Part shown: one piece after another, positions 25,117-34,248 of the stretch
Layout: every line of letters starts with the position of its first letter
How positions within the stretch are numbered: the first letter of the stretch is position 1
Assembly (NCBI RefSeq): GCF_014696925.1
Contig: NZ_JACJQY010000024.1
Coordinates: 1-64,000 of the forward strand
DNA length: 64,000 nucleotides
Direction of reading: 5' to 3'
Source of the DNA: Phormidium tenue FACHB-1050
GTDB taxonomy: Bacteria; Cyanobacteriota; Cyanobacteriia; Pseudanabaenales; Pseudanabaenaceae
Notes under the pieces: model-generated
What the model saw: the letters and a program-made list of their open reading frames with translations, nothing else
What the model was told of the DNA's origin: nothing
Databases searched by the model: none
Made by a program: the position numbers and the translations under genes

Positions 25117-26733
25117 CTACTCAACTATTCCCAAAAGAGTTTGAGGCTTGGGGTGAAATAGCTTTGGAGCAAGCAAACCTGATGAGTAAAGATGTGGATT
25201 AGTCTGAGCAACTAAACTAAAAGCTCCACGCGCTTGTTCAGTTACCGCTACAGTTTTTACATCATAGGTCTGAGTTGCTAATTTCGGATAAAGCCCGATC
25301 GCAACAATCGGCACAAGTAAGCAAGCGGCAATAAATACTTCGCGAGGTTTAGCATCGCTGACGTACTTATCAAAGTGCAAAGCAGGGTTTGGCTGACCGT
25401 AGAAGACTTGACGCAAAGTTGAGAGTAGATAAATTGGCGTGATAATTACGCCAACGGCGGCTAAACCAATCATCACAACCTTGAAATTAGCGGCATAGAC
25501 ATCACTGGTGGTAATGCCAAGGAAAATCTTCAACTCACTCACAAATCCACTCATTCCAGGTAGAGCTAAAGAAGCCATAGCCGAAGCGGTCATCAAAGCG
25601 AAAGCCTTAGGCATGATTTTAGCAATACCGCCCATTTCATCCATCATTAAAGTATGGGTGCGATCGTAGGTAACCCCTGCTAAAAAGAATAGAGCTGCGG
25701 CAATCAAGCCGTGAGATAGCATTTGTAAAACCGCCCCACTTACTCCCAAATCATTGAATGACGCTAATCCCACCAGAATAAAGCCCATGTGTGAAATCGA
25801 AGAATAGGCTAAGCGACGTTTGAGATTTTGTTGCGCGAAAGCTGCCATTGCTCCATAAACAATGCCGACTACACCGAGAACTGCTAATAAAGGCGCAAAG
25901 TAAACATGGGCATTGGGCAACATTTCAATATTGAAACGGATTAAGGCATATCCACCCATTTTCAATAAGACACCAGCTAGTACCATCGATACTGGCGCAG
26001 AGGCTTCCCCGTGAGCATCTGGTAACCATGTATGTAAAGGGAAAATCGGCAATTTCACACCAAAGGCAATCAAGAAACCAGCATAGGCAAGTAGCTCAAA
26101 AGCGATTGGGTACTGCTTCATTCCCAGTTCTGCCATATTAAAGGTAGTGGTATCCCCGTAAAAAGCCATCGCTAACCCAGCGACAAGGATAAAAATTGAA
26201 CCTAATGCTGTGTAGAGAATAAACTTGGTTGCTGCGTAAAGACGCTTTGGTCCACCCCAAATCGAAATCAACAGATAAACGGGAATCAGTTCTAATTCCC
26301 ACATAAAAAAGAATAGTAATAAATCTTGAGCTGCAAATACGCCAATCTGAGCGCTATATAAGCAAAGCATCAAGAAATAAAATAGACGGGACTTATGCTT
26401 TACATTCCAACTAGCGAAAATTGCTAAGGTGGTGATTAAGCCTGTCAATAAAATAAGCGGCATTGACAATCCGTCAACCGCTAATGACCAGTTCAATCCA
26501 AGCTGAGGAATCCAAGCGTATGTCTCTGCCATTTGAAACGATGCTTCATGCAAATTGTATTGACTCCAAAATGCATAGATCATTAATGACAATTCAATAA
26601 AACCTACTGCCATCGAATACGATCGCACATTCTTAGCATTACCGTATTTGTCAGGAATAAAAGGAATTGCGAAAGCTGCTACAAGGGGTAACAAAAGAAT
26701 TGTGGTAAGCCAAGGAAATTCTGCAACAGACAT
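25117..26733 (-). CDS. ndhD: NDH-1 subunit 4 (NdhD, D1/D2 type)
   Basis: This 538-residue membrane protein is a proton-pumping antiporter-like subunit of the thylakoid NDH-1 complex, used in respiration and cyclic electron flow. It has about 14 membrane helices, the family motifs [15 protein letters not shown] near 141-155 and [11 protein letters not shown] near 236-246, and a conserved Lys/Glu set. Length fits NdhD1/NdhD2. The NdhD3/D4 forms for CO2 uptake normally sit beside ndhF and cup genes, and none is here. The gene is single. Its upstream region 26734-27110 carries no other gene. Confidence 0.93.
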   Translation of the reverse strand: MSVAEFPWLTTILLLPLVAAFAIPFIPDKYGNAKNVRSYSMAVGFIELSLMIYAFWSQYNLHEASFQMAETYAWIPQLGLNWSLAVDGLSMPLILLTGLITTLAIFASWNVKHKSRLFYFLMLCLYSAQIGVFAAQDLLLFFFMWELELIPVYLLISIWGGPKRLYAATKFILYTALGSIFILVAGLAMAFYGDTTTFNMAELGMKQYPIAFELLAYAGFLIAFGVKLPIFPLHTWLPDAHGEASAPVSMVLAGVLLKMGGYALIRFNIEMLPNAHVYFAPLLAVLGVVGIVYGAMAAFAQQNLKRRLAYSSISHMGFILVGLASFNDLGVSGAVLQMLSHGLIAAALFFLAGVTYDRTHTLMMDEMGGIAKIMPKAFALMTASAMASLALPGMSGFVSELKIFLGITTSDVYAANFKVVMIGLAAVGVIITPIYLLSTLRQVFYGQPNPALHFDKYVSDAKPREVFIAACLLVPIVAIGLYPKLATQTYDVKTVAVTEQARGAFSLVAQTNPHLYSSGLLAPKLFHPKPQTLLGIVE

Positions 26734-27110
26734 GATGAGGATAAATACTTACTCGTTGATCCAATTGTATTAAGAATTTGTAAACTTGTGTTAAGTCTTT
26801 TGATATAAAAGTTAACAAATTGTCAAATCATCAAGATAGGCTCAATTCTATATCCACACTTGTTTTCTGGGATTTAGATTGATATGCATCTATAAATTGT
26901 CATCCAAATAATGAATATCATCGCTTTATTACTATCGTTAAACCTTAAAACTAGAAACAACACTTTGTCCTCTTGCTAGTTTCTTGATCGCAAGTGCGAT
27001 CGCGAGACAATTTCTATTAAGATCGAATTTCTATAACAACACCAGTTGAGTTGTTGTAGCGTAGCTACAACAACTACATCCATTCACCCTTATACGTTCT
27101 CACAACACAA
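26734..27110. other. Divergent intergenic region, ndhD / aminotransferase
   Basis: This is 377 nt of AT-rich sequence with no gene visible on either strand. It must hold both promoters. A perfect 12-bp hairpin AGTTGTTGTAGC / GTA / complement (27049-27075) lies 35 nt before the aminotransferase ATG. It is probably part of that 5' leader, since it is on the wrong side of the gene for a terminator. Confidence 0.6.
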
Positions 27111-28292
27111 ATGAAGACTTGGCTCAAACCTGCTCAACGACTAGGAAAACTACCTCCATACGTTTTTGCACGTCTAGATGAGTTGAAGTTACGAGCGAAA
27201 GAGCAAGGTCTCGATTTGATCGATCTGGGGATGGGCAATCCTGATGGACCTACCCCTGAACCCGTAGTTGAAGCAGCGATCGCTGCTTTAAAAAACCCCA
27301 AAAATCATGGCTATCCTCCCTTTGAAGGCACGGCAAGTTTTCGTCGCGCGATTACGGATTGGTACAAACGCCGTTACAATGTCCAGCTTGACTCTGAAGG
27401 TGAAGCATTACCTTTAATTGGCTCTAAGGAAGGTTTAGGACATTTAGCGATCGCCTATATCGATCCCGGTGATCTTGTGCTTGTACCAAGTCCCGCCTAT
27501 CCCGCCCATTTTCGAGGTCCCTTGCTAGCTGGTGGCGAAATCTATGAAATGATCCTTAGTCCAGAAAAGGACTGGCTAATTGATTTAGATGCGATTCCCG
27601 AAGATGTGGCAAAACGTGCCAAGGTGATGTATTTCAATTACCCAGCCAATCCCACAGGAGCGATCGCTCCCCGTGAATTTTTTGAAGAAGTAGTTGCCTT
27701 TGCTAAGAAATACGAGATTTTATTAGTTCACGATCTCTGCTACGCCGAGCTTGCCTTTGATGGCTATACACCTACCAGTTTGCTAGAAATCGAAGGCGGC
27801 AAAGATGTGGGTGTAGAATTTCATACCCTTTCCAAAACCTATAATATGGCGGGCTGGCGTGTGGGCTTTGTAGTCGGCAATCGTCATGTGATTCAAGGTT
27901 TACGCACCCTCAAAACTAACCTCGATTATGGGATCTTCTCCGCAATTCAAGTAGCTGCCGAGACTGCCCTGCAACTGCCAGACAAATATCTTGAAGAAGT
28001 CTGCGATCGCTACAAAGAGCGACGTGATTTCTTGATATCAGGATTAGGCGAACTAGGTTGGAATATTCCCAAAACCTATGCCACGATGTATCTCTGGATT
28101 CCTGTACCTGTAGGCATGACTTCCGCCGACTTTGCTCTTAAAGTATTGGAGAGTACAGGCGTAGTATTTACTCCTGGTAGTGCCTTTGGACAAGGCGGTG
28201 AAGGCTATGTCAGAATCAGTTTGATCGCGGACTGCGATCGCTTGGGCGAGGCACTGAATCGTCTTAAGCAAGCAGGAATAAGGTTCAAGTAA
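27111..28292 (+). CDS. PLP-dependent aminotransferase (AspC/AlaC/DapL-like)
   Basis: This is a 393-residue fold-type I class I/II aminotransferase. The PLP lysine lies in [15 protein letters not shown] (about 243-257), with [10 protein letters not shown] near 177-186 and DLCYAELAF near 208-216. It resembles cyanobacterial proteins annotated as aspartate or alanine aminotransferase and is related to the LL-diaminopimelate aminotransferase branch. The exact amino donor cannot be set from motifs alone. lgt follows after 17 nt, so co-transcription is likely, though the pathways differ. Confidence 0.88.
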   Translation: MKTWLKPAQRLGKLPPYVFARLDELKLRAKEQGLDLIDLGMGNPDGPTPEPVVEAAIAALKNPKNHGYPPFEGTASFRRAITDWYKRRYNVQLDSEGEALPLIGSKEGLGHLAIAYIDPGDLVLVPSPAYPAHFRGPLLAGGEIYEMILSPEKDWLIDLDAIPEDVAKRAKVMYFNYPANPTGAIAPREFFEEVVAFAKKYEILLVHDLCYAELAFDGYTPTSLLEIEGGKDVGVEFHTLSKTYNMAGWRVGFVVGNRHVIQGLRTLKTNLDYGIFSAIQVAAETALQLPDKYLEEVCDRYKERRDFLISGLGELGWNIPKTYATMYLWIPVPVGMTSADFALKVLESTGVVFTPGSAFGQGGEGYVRISLIADCDRLGEALNRLKQAGIRFK

Positions 28293-28309
28293 AAAGGAAA
28301 AAGGAAAAA

Positions 28310-29161
28310 GTGTTTAATCTGTTGCCTCTTGCTTTTGAATTTACATCTCCAGGTCCGATCGCCTTTGAGATTGGACCACTTTCGATCCGTTGGTATGGAC
28401 TGTTGATTGCCTCGGCAATTATTTTGGGGACTGTTTTGGCGCAGACTCTAGCCCAAAAACGTAATGTTGATCCTGAGCTAGTTGGCGATTTGGCGATTTG
28501 GCTCGTAGTTGGAGCGATTCCCTGCGCCCGTTTTTACTATGTCCTATTTGAATGGCATCGCTTTCAGACTCAAGAATGGTACAAAGTTTTTGCGATCTGG
28601 GAAGGTGGGATTGCGATCCATGGAGCCATTATCGGTGGGGCGATCGCCGCAACCATCTTTTGTAAGCGTCAAAAAATTTCCACATGGATGATGGCTGATA
28701 TCATCATGCCTGCGGTAATTTTGGGACAAGCGATCGGGCGTTGGGGCAACTTTTTTAATTCTGAAGCTTTTGGTAGTCCCACGGATTTACCTTGGAAATT
28801 ATTTATTCCGATCAATCGTCGCCCCCCTAAATTGGTAAATGAGGCATACTTTCATCCCACATTTTTATATGAATCCCTGTGGAATCTTGGTGTGTTTGCA
28901 ATTTTAATCTTTGCCTTCTTGCGATTTCCGAAACTGAGGACTGGCACGATTACGATGATCTACGCGATCGCCTATAGTCTCGGTCGATTTTGGATTGAGG
29001 GTTTACGCACTGATAGTTTAATGGTGGGCGGGCTTCGTACAGCCCAGATGATTAGTCTTGCCGCGATCGCCGCAGGTATTTTTGGTTTAGTGTGGCTATA
29101 CGGATTGCGTCGGCGTTTTCCTGATACCACCCCCAAAGAAATCCCGTCCGAAAATCTATGA
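28310..29161 (+). CDS. lgt: Prolipoprotein diacylglyceryl transferase
   Basis: This 283-residue membrane enzyme moves diacylglycerol from phosphatidylglycerol to the lipobox cysteine of pre-lipoproteins, such as the binding protein at 6663-7985. About seven membrane helices and the signature [13 protein letters not shown] near 144-156 are present, as is IRWYGLL near 27-33. The start is GTG 28310, preceded by AAAGGAAAAAGGAAAAA. It overlaps the next gene by 4 nt (ATGA). Confidence 0.95.
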   Translation: MFNLLPLAFEFTSPGPIAFEIGPLSIRWYGLLIASAIILGTVLAQTLAQKRNVDPELVGDLAIWLVVGAIPCARFYYVLFEWHRFQTQEWYKVFAIWEGGIAIHGAIIGGAIAATIFCKRQKISTWMMADIIMPAVILGQAIGRWGNFFNSEAFGSPTDLPWKLFIPINRRPPKLVNEAYFHPTFLYESLWNLGVFAILIFAFLRFPKLRTGTITMIYAIAYSLGRFWIEGLRTDSLMVGGLRTAQMISLAAIAAGIFGLVWLYGLRRRFPDTTPKEIPSENL

Positions 29162-29784
29162 CCAAATTGCCCCATACCGATCCGCGTGAAATGGTAGAAA
29201 CTGCATTTCTGGCAAGTACTACCGCCATGTTGTTTTTAATTAACTTTTACTTTCCTTTGGGTCCGTTACTACGAATGCTATTTCCTTTGCCCACAGCTTT
29301 AGCCTACCTACGGTGGAATAGTCGGGCTGCATGGATGGCGATGGTTGTAACCGCCCTGCTTTTGGCAATTCTGATGGGACCAACCCGCAGCATTCAGTAT
29401 ATTGTTCCCCATGGTTTAGTCGGAGTGACATTGGGATATTTATGGAAACGGGATTTTCCTTGGTCGGGTTCTCTGAGCATTGCGACGATGATTGGCTCAA
29501 TTGGTACAGCTTTTCAATTTGCTTTTTTATCAATTTTATTAGGTGAAAATGTTTGGAATTATTCAATTGTGCAGGTTACAGGACTACTCAATTGGCTACT
29601 ACAACTTTTTGGTTCATTAGAACAACCAGATTTTGCTGCCATCCAAACCTTTGCGATCGCCGCAATTATCTTTAGTAATTTTGCATATCAATTACTTGTG
29701 CATCTAGTGGCTTGGATTGTGCTAGATCGACTTGGCAATCCTATACCCAGTCCCCCAAAATGGATCGAATCTTTGTTAGCTTGA
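29158..29784 (+). CDS. DUF2232 membrane protein
   Basis: This 208-residue protein has five to six hydrophobic helices and little else. Size and pattern ([21 protein letters not shown] near 37-57) fit the DUF2232 family of cyanobacterial inner-membrane proteins, some of which resemble energy-coupling S components. It is translationally coupled to lgt through an ATGA overlap. No substrate can be given. Confidence 0.75.
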   Translation: MTKLPHTDPREMVETAFLASTTAMLFLINFYFPLGPLLRMLFPLPTALAYLRWNSRAAWMAMVVTALLLAILMGPTRSIQYIVPHGLVGVTLGYLWKRDFPWSGSLSIATMIGSIGTAFQFAFLSILLGENVWNYSIVQVTGLLNWLLQLFGSLEQPDFAAIQTFAIAAIIFSNFAYQLLVHLVAWIVLDRLGNPIPSPPKWIESLLA

Positions 29785-29787
29785 TCT

Positions 29788-29838
29788 AAACCCAATAGAG
29801 AGTTGCGGCGCTTCGCGCCACAATTCTCTATTGGGTTT
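29788..29838. terminator. Hairpin after the lgt-DUF2232 operon
   Basis: This is a 24-bp stem with tip GC-TTC-GC. Its only two mismatches are positions where G faces T, which would still pair as G-U in RNA on the plus strand. The right flank continues to GCTATAAAA, the end motif of the TATAGC element. Confidence 0.8.
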
Positions 29839-29950
29839 GACTGACTACAGCTATAAAATAACCACTTAAACGATTTTTTATTCCATGCATGAGCATAGCT
29901 AAGACAATCTTGGGAAAAACTTAATTAATTGACACAATCTCGAATAAGAA

Positions 29951-29987
29951 ATTATACTCATTAGTTAACCGCCAGAATGAGTATAAT
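29951..29987. promoter_or_regulatory. Perfect 12-bp inverted repeat upstream of the PedR-like gene
   Basis: ATTATACTCATT (29951-29962) and AATGAGTATAAT (29976-29987) are exact complements 13 nt apart, ending 33 nt before the ATG at 30021. AT-rich symmetry and position suggest an operator for a dimeric regulator, possibly self-regulation. TATAAT within the right arm could also serve as a -10 box. Confidence 0.55.
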
Positions 29988-30020
29988 TCTGAAATATTGG
30001 CGCAAATCATCTTCGTTACC

Positions 30021-30353
30021 ATGACCAACCCTGCCGAATCAAATCAAACTGTAATTACAAATTCATCAATTGCTCTATCTGAAAGAGAATTGCAAGTGAT
30101 TGAACTAGTAGCTGCGGGCTTAACCAATCAAGATATCGCTGTCAAACTAGCGATCAGCAAACGTACTGTCGATAATCACATCAGCAATATTCTCACTAAA
30201 ACTAAAACTGACAATCGAGTTTCCTTAGTACGTTGGGCTTTGCAATGGGGAAAGGTATGCATTGACGAAGTTAATTGCTGCATTCTCGGCACTCATGTAG
30301 TCGGTAATGTTTTAGAAGCAAAAGATTTAGAACAGGAATTAGAAAGTGCCTAG
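30021..30353 (+). CDS. pedR: PedR-like LuxR-type regulator
   Basis: This small regulator (110 aa from ATG 30021) is almost only a GerE/LuxR helix-turn-helix: LSERELQVIELVAAGLTNQD, then ISKRTVDNHISNIL as the recognition helix. It ends with ALQWGKVC and NCC cysteines. In Synechocystis, PedR (Ssl0564) is a small regulator of this type that switches with photosynthetic redox state through a cysteine disulfide reduced by thioredoxin. The extra C-terminal 25 residues here are longer than I remember for PedR. An earlier TTG at 29997 is possible. The start of the next gene overlaps the stop. Confidence 0.75.
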   Translation: MTNPAESNQTVITNSSIALSERELQVIELVAAGLTNQDIAVKLAISKRTVDNHISNILTKTKTDNRVSLVRWALQWGKVCIDEVNCCILGTHVVGNVLEAKDLEQELESA

Positions 30354-30636
30354 TGGTAACTTAGAGCTTAATCGCTACAGGATTGTTTACAGTCCCGATA
30401 TTGCTTTAGCTATGTATCGAGAGTTAGCATCCCATCTCGAACAAATTGACGAAAATATTAATGCTGAATTATTTTGGCAAGAAAGTACTGAATTTAGTTA
30501 CTTAGGTAGTCAAATTGGAGGATTGTGGCTTACATACCCGCAATCTTTTCCTGAACAATTCCAAGTTTTAATCAAAAAAATTTTGAACCACTATGGGGTT
30601 TGGGTTTCTGAACCAAATTTAGCTATTAACTCTTAA
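30346..30636 (+). CDS. Hypothetical protein coupled to the PedR-like gene
   Basis: This 96-residue soluble protein is one I do not recognise. It has a Tyr- and Leu-rich helical N-terminal half (YSPDIALAMYRELASHLEQI) and a mixed C-terminal half with WLTYPQSFPEQFQ. Its GTG start lies inside the last codons of the regulator gene (8-nt overlap), so it should be made with it and may act as a partner or target. The stop codon lies inside the next hairpin. Confidence 0.6.
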   Translation: MPSGNLELNRYRIVYSPDIALAMYRELASHLEQIDENINAELFWQESTEFSYLGSQIGGLWLTYPQSFPEQFQVLIKKILNHYGVWVSEPNLAINS

Positions 30637-30688
30637 AAGCCAATAATTAATACTGCGCTTCGCGCATTATTAATTATTGGCTTTTAAG
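30632..30688. terminator. 27-bp hairpin after the PedR-like operon
   Basis: Arms 30632-30658 and 30662-30688 differ at a single position, with tip GC-TTC-GC. The left arm contains the stop codon of the 96-residue protein. Confidence 0.8.
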
Positions 30689-30702
30689 TTATTTTTAAAA
30701 CT

Positions 30703-31389
30703 ATGAAAAAACGCATATTTACTGATTTCGACGGTCCAATCATGGACGTATCAGAGCGCTATTACCAAGTTTATTTATATTGCTTAGACAAAATCCGCAA
30801 ACCTCACCAAGTAGTTACAACCTTACCTAAAACTGAATTTTGGGAATTAAAGCGATCGCAAGTCCCAGAAAAAGAAATTGCTAAAATCTCAGGCTTTGCA
30901 GATGAGAAGCAATCCATTGCCTTTGCTCACCTGCGTCGTGCCACAGTCCATACAGATCCATATTTTGAGCATGATCAGCTCATCGAAAGTGCCATACCAG
31001 CCCTAGAAAAAGCTAAACAGTCAGGAGTCGATCTTGCGGTCATGACCATGCGTCGCCGTCGCGAGCTAGAACCTGTTCTAGATAAATACGATTTAAGACG
31101 CTTTTTTGCCAGCGATCGCATTTTTTGCCTTGATGACGACTACATAAAAACTGTCGATACTCAAGACAAGCCCAAATTAATGAAGCTTGCTCAAGCTAAT
31201 CTGCCAGAAGTCCAGCAACAATGGATGATTGGCGATACTGAAGCGGATATTATCGCAGCCCAAACCTATGATGTTCCTGTAATTGGTGTTTTAAGTGGCA
31301 TTCGTAATCAAGCACAATTAGAAAAGTACAAACCTAATCAAATACTTCCTAACTTACTATCATCAATAACCAAGATTCTAAACCCATAA
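30703..31389 (+). CDS. HAD-superfamily hydrolase
   Basis: This 228-residue phosphatase-like protein has motif I FTDFDGPIMD (nucleophile Asp 8, acid Asp 10), an alpha-helical cap, motif II VMTMRRRRE near 114, and motif IV WMIGDTEADIIAA near 173-185. It hydrolyses a small phosphate ester; phosphoglycolate-type and nucleotide substrates are both possible. PIMD in place of the common TLxD in motif I is slightly unusual. It stands alone. Confidence 0.85.
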   Translation: MKKRIFTDFDGPIMDVSERYYQVYLYCLDKIRKPHQVVTTLPKTEFWELKRSQVPEKEIAKISGFADEKQSIAFAHLRRATVHTDPYFEHDQLIESAIPALEKAKQSGVDLAVMTMRRRRELEPVLDKYDLRRFFASDRIFCLDDDYIKTVDTQDKPKLMKLAQANLPEVQQQWMIGDTEADIIAAQTYDVPVIGVLSGIRNQAQLEKYKPNQILPNLLSSITKILNP

Positions 31390-31437
31390 ATCATAGAAAA
31401 GCCGCGCAATGCGCGGCTTTTCTATGATTTATGGGTT
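31381..31437. terminator. Bidirectional 27-bp hairpin, HAD gene / nblA
   Basis: A perfect 27-bp stem with tip GC-AAT-GC overlaps the HAD stop codon and ends 6 nt before the stop of the convergent nblA. Confidence 0.85.
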
Positions 31438-31442
31438 TCAGA

Positions 31443-31616
31443 TTACATTCCCCCTAAAAACTCTTGCTTAGCAATTTTCACCATAACAGCTTGTTGACCA
31501 AGATAAAGCATGTGCAACTCAGTGAGGAGTTGCTTAGCTGCATCCAGATCTATGTTTTGGATCTGCTGGCAAAACATCATGTGGGTAAATTGCTTCTCGA
31601 TAGGTAAGTCACTCAT
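31443..31616 (-). CDS. nblA: NblA-family phycobilisome degradation protein
   Basis: This is a 57-residue ORF on the minus strand. It matches the NblA pattern: LPIEKQF at 4-10, then F..QIQNIDL..A..LL.ELH.LY and a basic end (VKIAKQEF). NblA is a small alpha-helical adaptor that binds phycobiliprotein alpha/beta subunits and brings Clp protease to the antenna during nutrient stress. The usual C-terminal Trp is replaced by Phe. It lies just downstream of apcC on the same strand but behind a strong terminator, so it should have its own control. It is easily missed because of its size. Confidence 0.75.
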   Translation of the reverse strand: MSDLPIEKQFTHMMFCQQIQNIDLDAAKQLLTELHMLYLGQQAVMVKIAKQEFLGGM

Positions 31617-31838
31617 AAGTACCTCTTTTACGAATCAACCAATGACACTAAACTATGACAATAACTAAGGCATTGAAGTTGCTTAACAGTAGATATTAGT
31701 CACCGTGTCAACATAACGTAACAATACTTTAAAGTTATTAAAAAAACTGTATCATGATAAACATTTTTTCTAGATATACCCAAAGAAACATTTTCGACAA
31801 AAAGTCATAAAAGTATTCCTTATGACAATCATAAGCAA

Positions 31839-31887
31839 ATCCCCAAACAAAAAAGGCTCGCTTAGCGAGCCTTTTTTGTTTGGGGAT
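31839..31887. terminator. apcABC terminator
   Basis: A perfect 23-bp stem with tip GC-TTA-GC and T-runs inside both arms lies 10 nt after the apcC stop. It separates the apc operon from nblA. Confidence 0.9.
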
Positions 31888-31897
31888 AAGAAAAAAA

Positions 31898-32101
31898 CTA
31901 AAGTAAGCCAGTATTTGTGCCTTGCTTGCCCGTAGCTAGTTCAACTTTTACAATCTTGCCACCCATTTTCATAATGCGTTGCTGTTCAGCGAACCAGTTG
32001 TCATAGGACACTAACTTCGTGAAATAGGTATTTTGCAACTCTCGTTGTGTACGAATGCGAGTTTGGCTAGGTACACAAGCAGTGATTTTAAAAGTCCGCA
32101 T
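31898..32101 (-). CDS. apcC: Phycobilisome core linker, 7.8 kDa (ApcC)
   Basis: This 67-residue protein of the CpcD-like linker fold begins MRTFKITACVPSQTRIRTQR, the standard ApcC start. It caps and organises the allophycocyanin trimers of the phycobilisome core on the thylakoid surface. Length and sequence are typical. It is the last gene of apcA-apcB-apcC, 194 nt after apcB, with a hairpin in that gap that may lower its level compared with the major subunits. Confidence 0.97.
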   Translation of the reverse strand: MRTFKITACVPSQTRIRTQRELQNTYFTKLVSYDNWFAEQQRIMKMGGKIVKVELATGKQGTNTGLL

Positions 32102-32186
32102 AGCGGCGATCTCCTTCAGAGCCAGTTATTTAAAGATTAATTAGAAGTTAATTTCAAAGAAATATTTCTAGACTGATATAAGCGTT

Positions 32187-32227
32187 GGCGGCGAGATAGG
32201 AAGCTCAAGCTAACCTACCTCCGCCGC
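32187..32227 (-). promoter_or_regulatory. Hairpin in the apcB-apcC gap
   Basis: GGCGGCG and CCGCCGCC arms, extended by an imperfect TAGG/CCTA pairing, form an imperfect GC-rich hairpin without a T-run. In apc and cpc operons such structures are known to cause partial termination or mRNA processing that gives less linker than phycobiliprotein. Confidence 0.5.
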
Positions 32228-32295
32228 CTTAGTAAATATTAATTAATTTAGAAATTGAATTAATAAATAGATAGCAACCAACGCTATATCGGTAA

Positions 32296-32781
32296 TTAGC
32301 TCAAGCCAGAGCTGATGTAATCGAGGTATACACCCAATTCCTTACCAGCGTCAGAACCAACGATGCTAGCAGCAACTTCTTTGATTGCTTGGATAGCTTG
32401 AATGGTGGAAACTACAGGTACTCCAAGGGAGTTGTAGGTTTCTTTCAAGCCATTGAGTACGCGCTCATCAAGGATCGAAGCATCACCAGCAAGCATTGCA
32501 TAGGTTGCATAGCGAAGGTAGTAGTCGAGGTCGCGGATACATGCAGCATAACGACGGGTGGTGTACATGTTGCCGCCGGGACGGGTAACATCTGAGTACA
32601 ACAAGGACTTAGCAACAGCTTCTTTAACGATGGTTGCAGAGTTAGCAGCGATCGCAGCAGAAGCACGAACGCGAAGTTCGCCAGTTGCAAAGTAGCTCTT
32701 TAGCTTTTCTAGAGAAGCGGCATCAAGGTACTTGCCTTGAACGTCAGAAGAATTGATGACGGAAGTAATTGCGTCTTGCAT
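32296..32781 (-). CDS. apcB: Allophycocyanin beta subunit
   Basis: This is a 161-residue globin-like phycobiliprotein. The bilin Cys is in [23 protein letters not shown]-type sequence (Cys near 81), and the methylated Asn site N-(S/A) lies near residue 71 before it. Paired with ApcA it forms the trimers of the phycobilisome core, which pass excitation to photosystem II. Length and motifs are standard. It sits 135 nt after apcA in the operon. Confidence 0.98.
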   Translation of the reverse strand: MQDAITSVINSSDVQGKYLDAASLEKLKSYFATGELRVRASAAIAANSATIVKEAVAKSLLYSDVTRPGGNMYTTRRYAACIRDLDYYLRYATYAMLAGDASILDERVLNGLKETYNSLGVPVVSTIQAIQAIKEVAASIVGSDAGKELGVYLDYISSGLS

Positions 32782-32916
32782 TTTTGTATATCTTTTAGGT
32801 TTGCAATTAGTTTTTTGAATTACGGATTCAGAATTCTGAATAGCTTAAATTCTGTTTTTAAATACAATCGATTTGAGAACAATCCGATAACAATCTAAGA
32901 GAGTTCGGAAATCGCC

Positions 32917-33402
32917 TTACTGCATTGCACCGATGACGTAGTCAAAGTAGTAACCAGCTTCGGCTGCATCTTCACCAGACAACAAGGAAGCTGCTGCATT
33001 CTTAAGACCACGAACACCTTCAACAACACCAGGAATAGGAGTGCCTAAAGAGTTGTACATTTCCTTAACGCCAACTAGACCGATTTCTTCGATAGGGGTG
33101 ACATCACCAGATACAACTCCGTAGGTTACTAGGCGGAGGTAGTAGTCGAGGTCACGTAGGCAAGTTGCGGTCATTTGTTCACCGTATGCATTTCCACCAG
33201 GAGAAACAACATCAGGACGCTTTTGGAAAAGTTGATCGCCAGCTTGCTTAACGATGCGCTCGCGGGATTCGGTCAAAGTTTGGGCAATGCGAAGACGGCG
33301 CTCGCCAGAGCTTACAAAGCCCTTAATGCGATCTAGTTCACCAGGGCTGAGGTAACGTGCTTCAGCATCTGCATTCACGATGGACTTCGTGACTACGCTC
33401 AT
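32917..33402 (-). CDS. apcA: Allophycocyanin alpha subunit
   Basis: This 161-residue phycobiliprotein begins [20 protein letters not shown]. The chromophore Cys is in [21 protein letters not shown]-type sequence near residue 81. It binds one phycocyanobilin and dimerises with ApcB in the antenna core. It is first in the operon; the 251-nt region upstream carries the promoter and no gene. The expected apcE neighbour is not in the window. Confidence 0.98.
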   Translation of the reverse strand: MSVVTKSIVNADAEARYLSPGELDRIKGFVSSGERRLRIAQTLTESRERIVKQAGDQLFQKRPDVVSPGGNAYGEQMTATCLRDLDYYLRLVTYGVVSGDVTPIEEIGLVGVKEMYNSLGTPIPGVVEGVRGLKNAAASLLSGEDAAEAGYYFDYVIGAMQ

Positions 33403-33653
33403 TTAATTTTTTCTCCAATCAAAAATGTGAATAAAAACGATTGATGTGATGCCGTACCATGCAGAAATTCCTTTGCTTTAGCTATGTCCTAGGGACAATT
33501 ACTAAAAGGTTGGGGCTGATCTGACATGGAGGGTTTCTTTGTCAAAGCAATGATTACCAAAACATTTTGAAGCATTGCGTTGTCCACAAGCTTTTCTTCA
33601 TCACACTTCTTAACATTTCATATGTTATCACTAGAGGTGAAAACCGAGATCAA

Positions 33654-33968
33654 TTAGGCTGAAAGTATTGCTACTCCAAGGGTTGTGACACCTCCAAGGA
33701 TCATTAAGCCTGCTGGCATAAATTTTTTGGTTTTGATGAGCCGCACGATGAAGACGATCACTAGCAAAACTGTGATGGCCATGCCAGTTATTTTTCCCCA
33801 CTCTTGGTTTTGCGCGGCGGCGGTTCCTGCGACAAGTAATCCAAGCCCGCTAATACTGCCTGAGATGATCGATGCTTTGCTTTGACTTTTGGCAAAACCG
33901 ATGATGCCGCCAACAATCGCGATAACTCCATAAATAAATAGGGCAATGGTGCTTGGGGAAAAGGTCAT
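33654..33968 (-). CDS. TMEM14-family small membrane protein
   Basis: This 104-residue protein has four hydrophobic helices with small residues (IYGVIAIVGGIIGFAKSQS near 12-30, then GSISGLGLLVAGTAA). It fits the TMEM14/UPF0136 family, small membrane proteins related in plants to plastid fatty-acid export (FAX). Its role in cyanobacteria is not established. It lies upstream of apcA but on its own; the gap between the two is 251 nt. Confidence 0.8.
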   Translation of the reverse strand: MTFSPSTIALFIYGVIAIVGGIIGFAKSQSKASIISGSISGLGLLVAGTAAAQNQEWGKITGMAITVLLVIVFIVRLIKTKKFMPAGLMILGGVTTLGVAILSA

Positions 33969-34020
33969 AGTTATGTTTAATAAGTTTTCAAACTAATGAA
34001 TTACAGCAGCTACTGAGCAA

Positions 34021-34081
34021 CAACCCAAGTAATTTTGTGAAAGTGTTGCTTTGCAACACTTTCACAAAATTGCTTGGGTTG
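34021..34081. repeat. 29-bp hairpin plus a TTGAGCGCAAAGCG repeat
   Basis: Arms 34021-34049 and 34053-34081 have one mismatch and tip GC-TTT-GC. The next bases (TTGAGCGCAAAGCGTTGTA) recur with small changes at 35466-35485 and in part at 23129-23139, so a longer interspersed repeat is present. Confidence 0.7.
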
Positions 34082-34184
34082 AGTTTGAGCGCAAAGCGTT
34101 GTAAGAAATATTAAAAACCATGCTAGCGAAATGCATTTCTGGATGATCGCTGACACAAAACTTTAGTTACATACCGTTACAATC

Positions 34185-34225
34185 AAAAAAGGAGGGGATG
34201 CGCTTAGCGCATCCCCTCCTTTTTT
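34185..34225. terminator. Terminator of the M23 peptidase gene
   Basis: A perfect 19-bp stem (AAAAAAGGAGGGGATGCGC) with tip GC-TTA-GC lies 23 nt after the minus-strand gene and carries A/T runs at both bases. Confidence 0.85.
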
Positions 34226-34248
34226 AAAACTTACATTGCCATGTTTGC

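Noticed and set aside
33403-33653. A 14-codon frame (ATG near 33525) upstream of apcA
   Set aside because: Too short and on the opposite strand with no ribosome-binding site; treated as promoter DNA.
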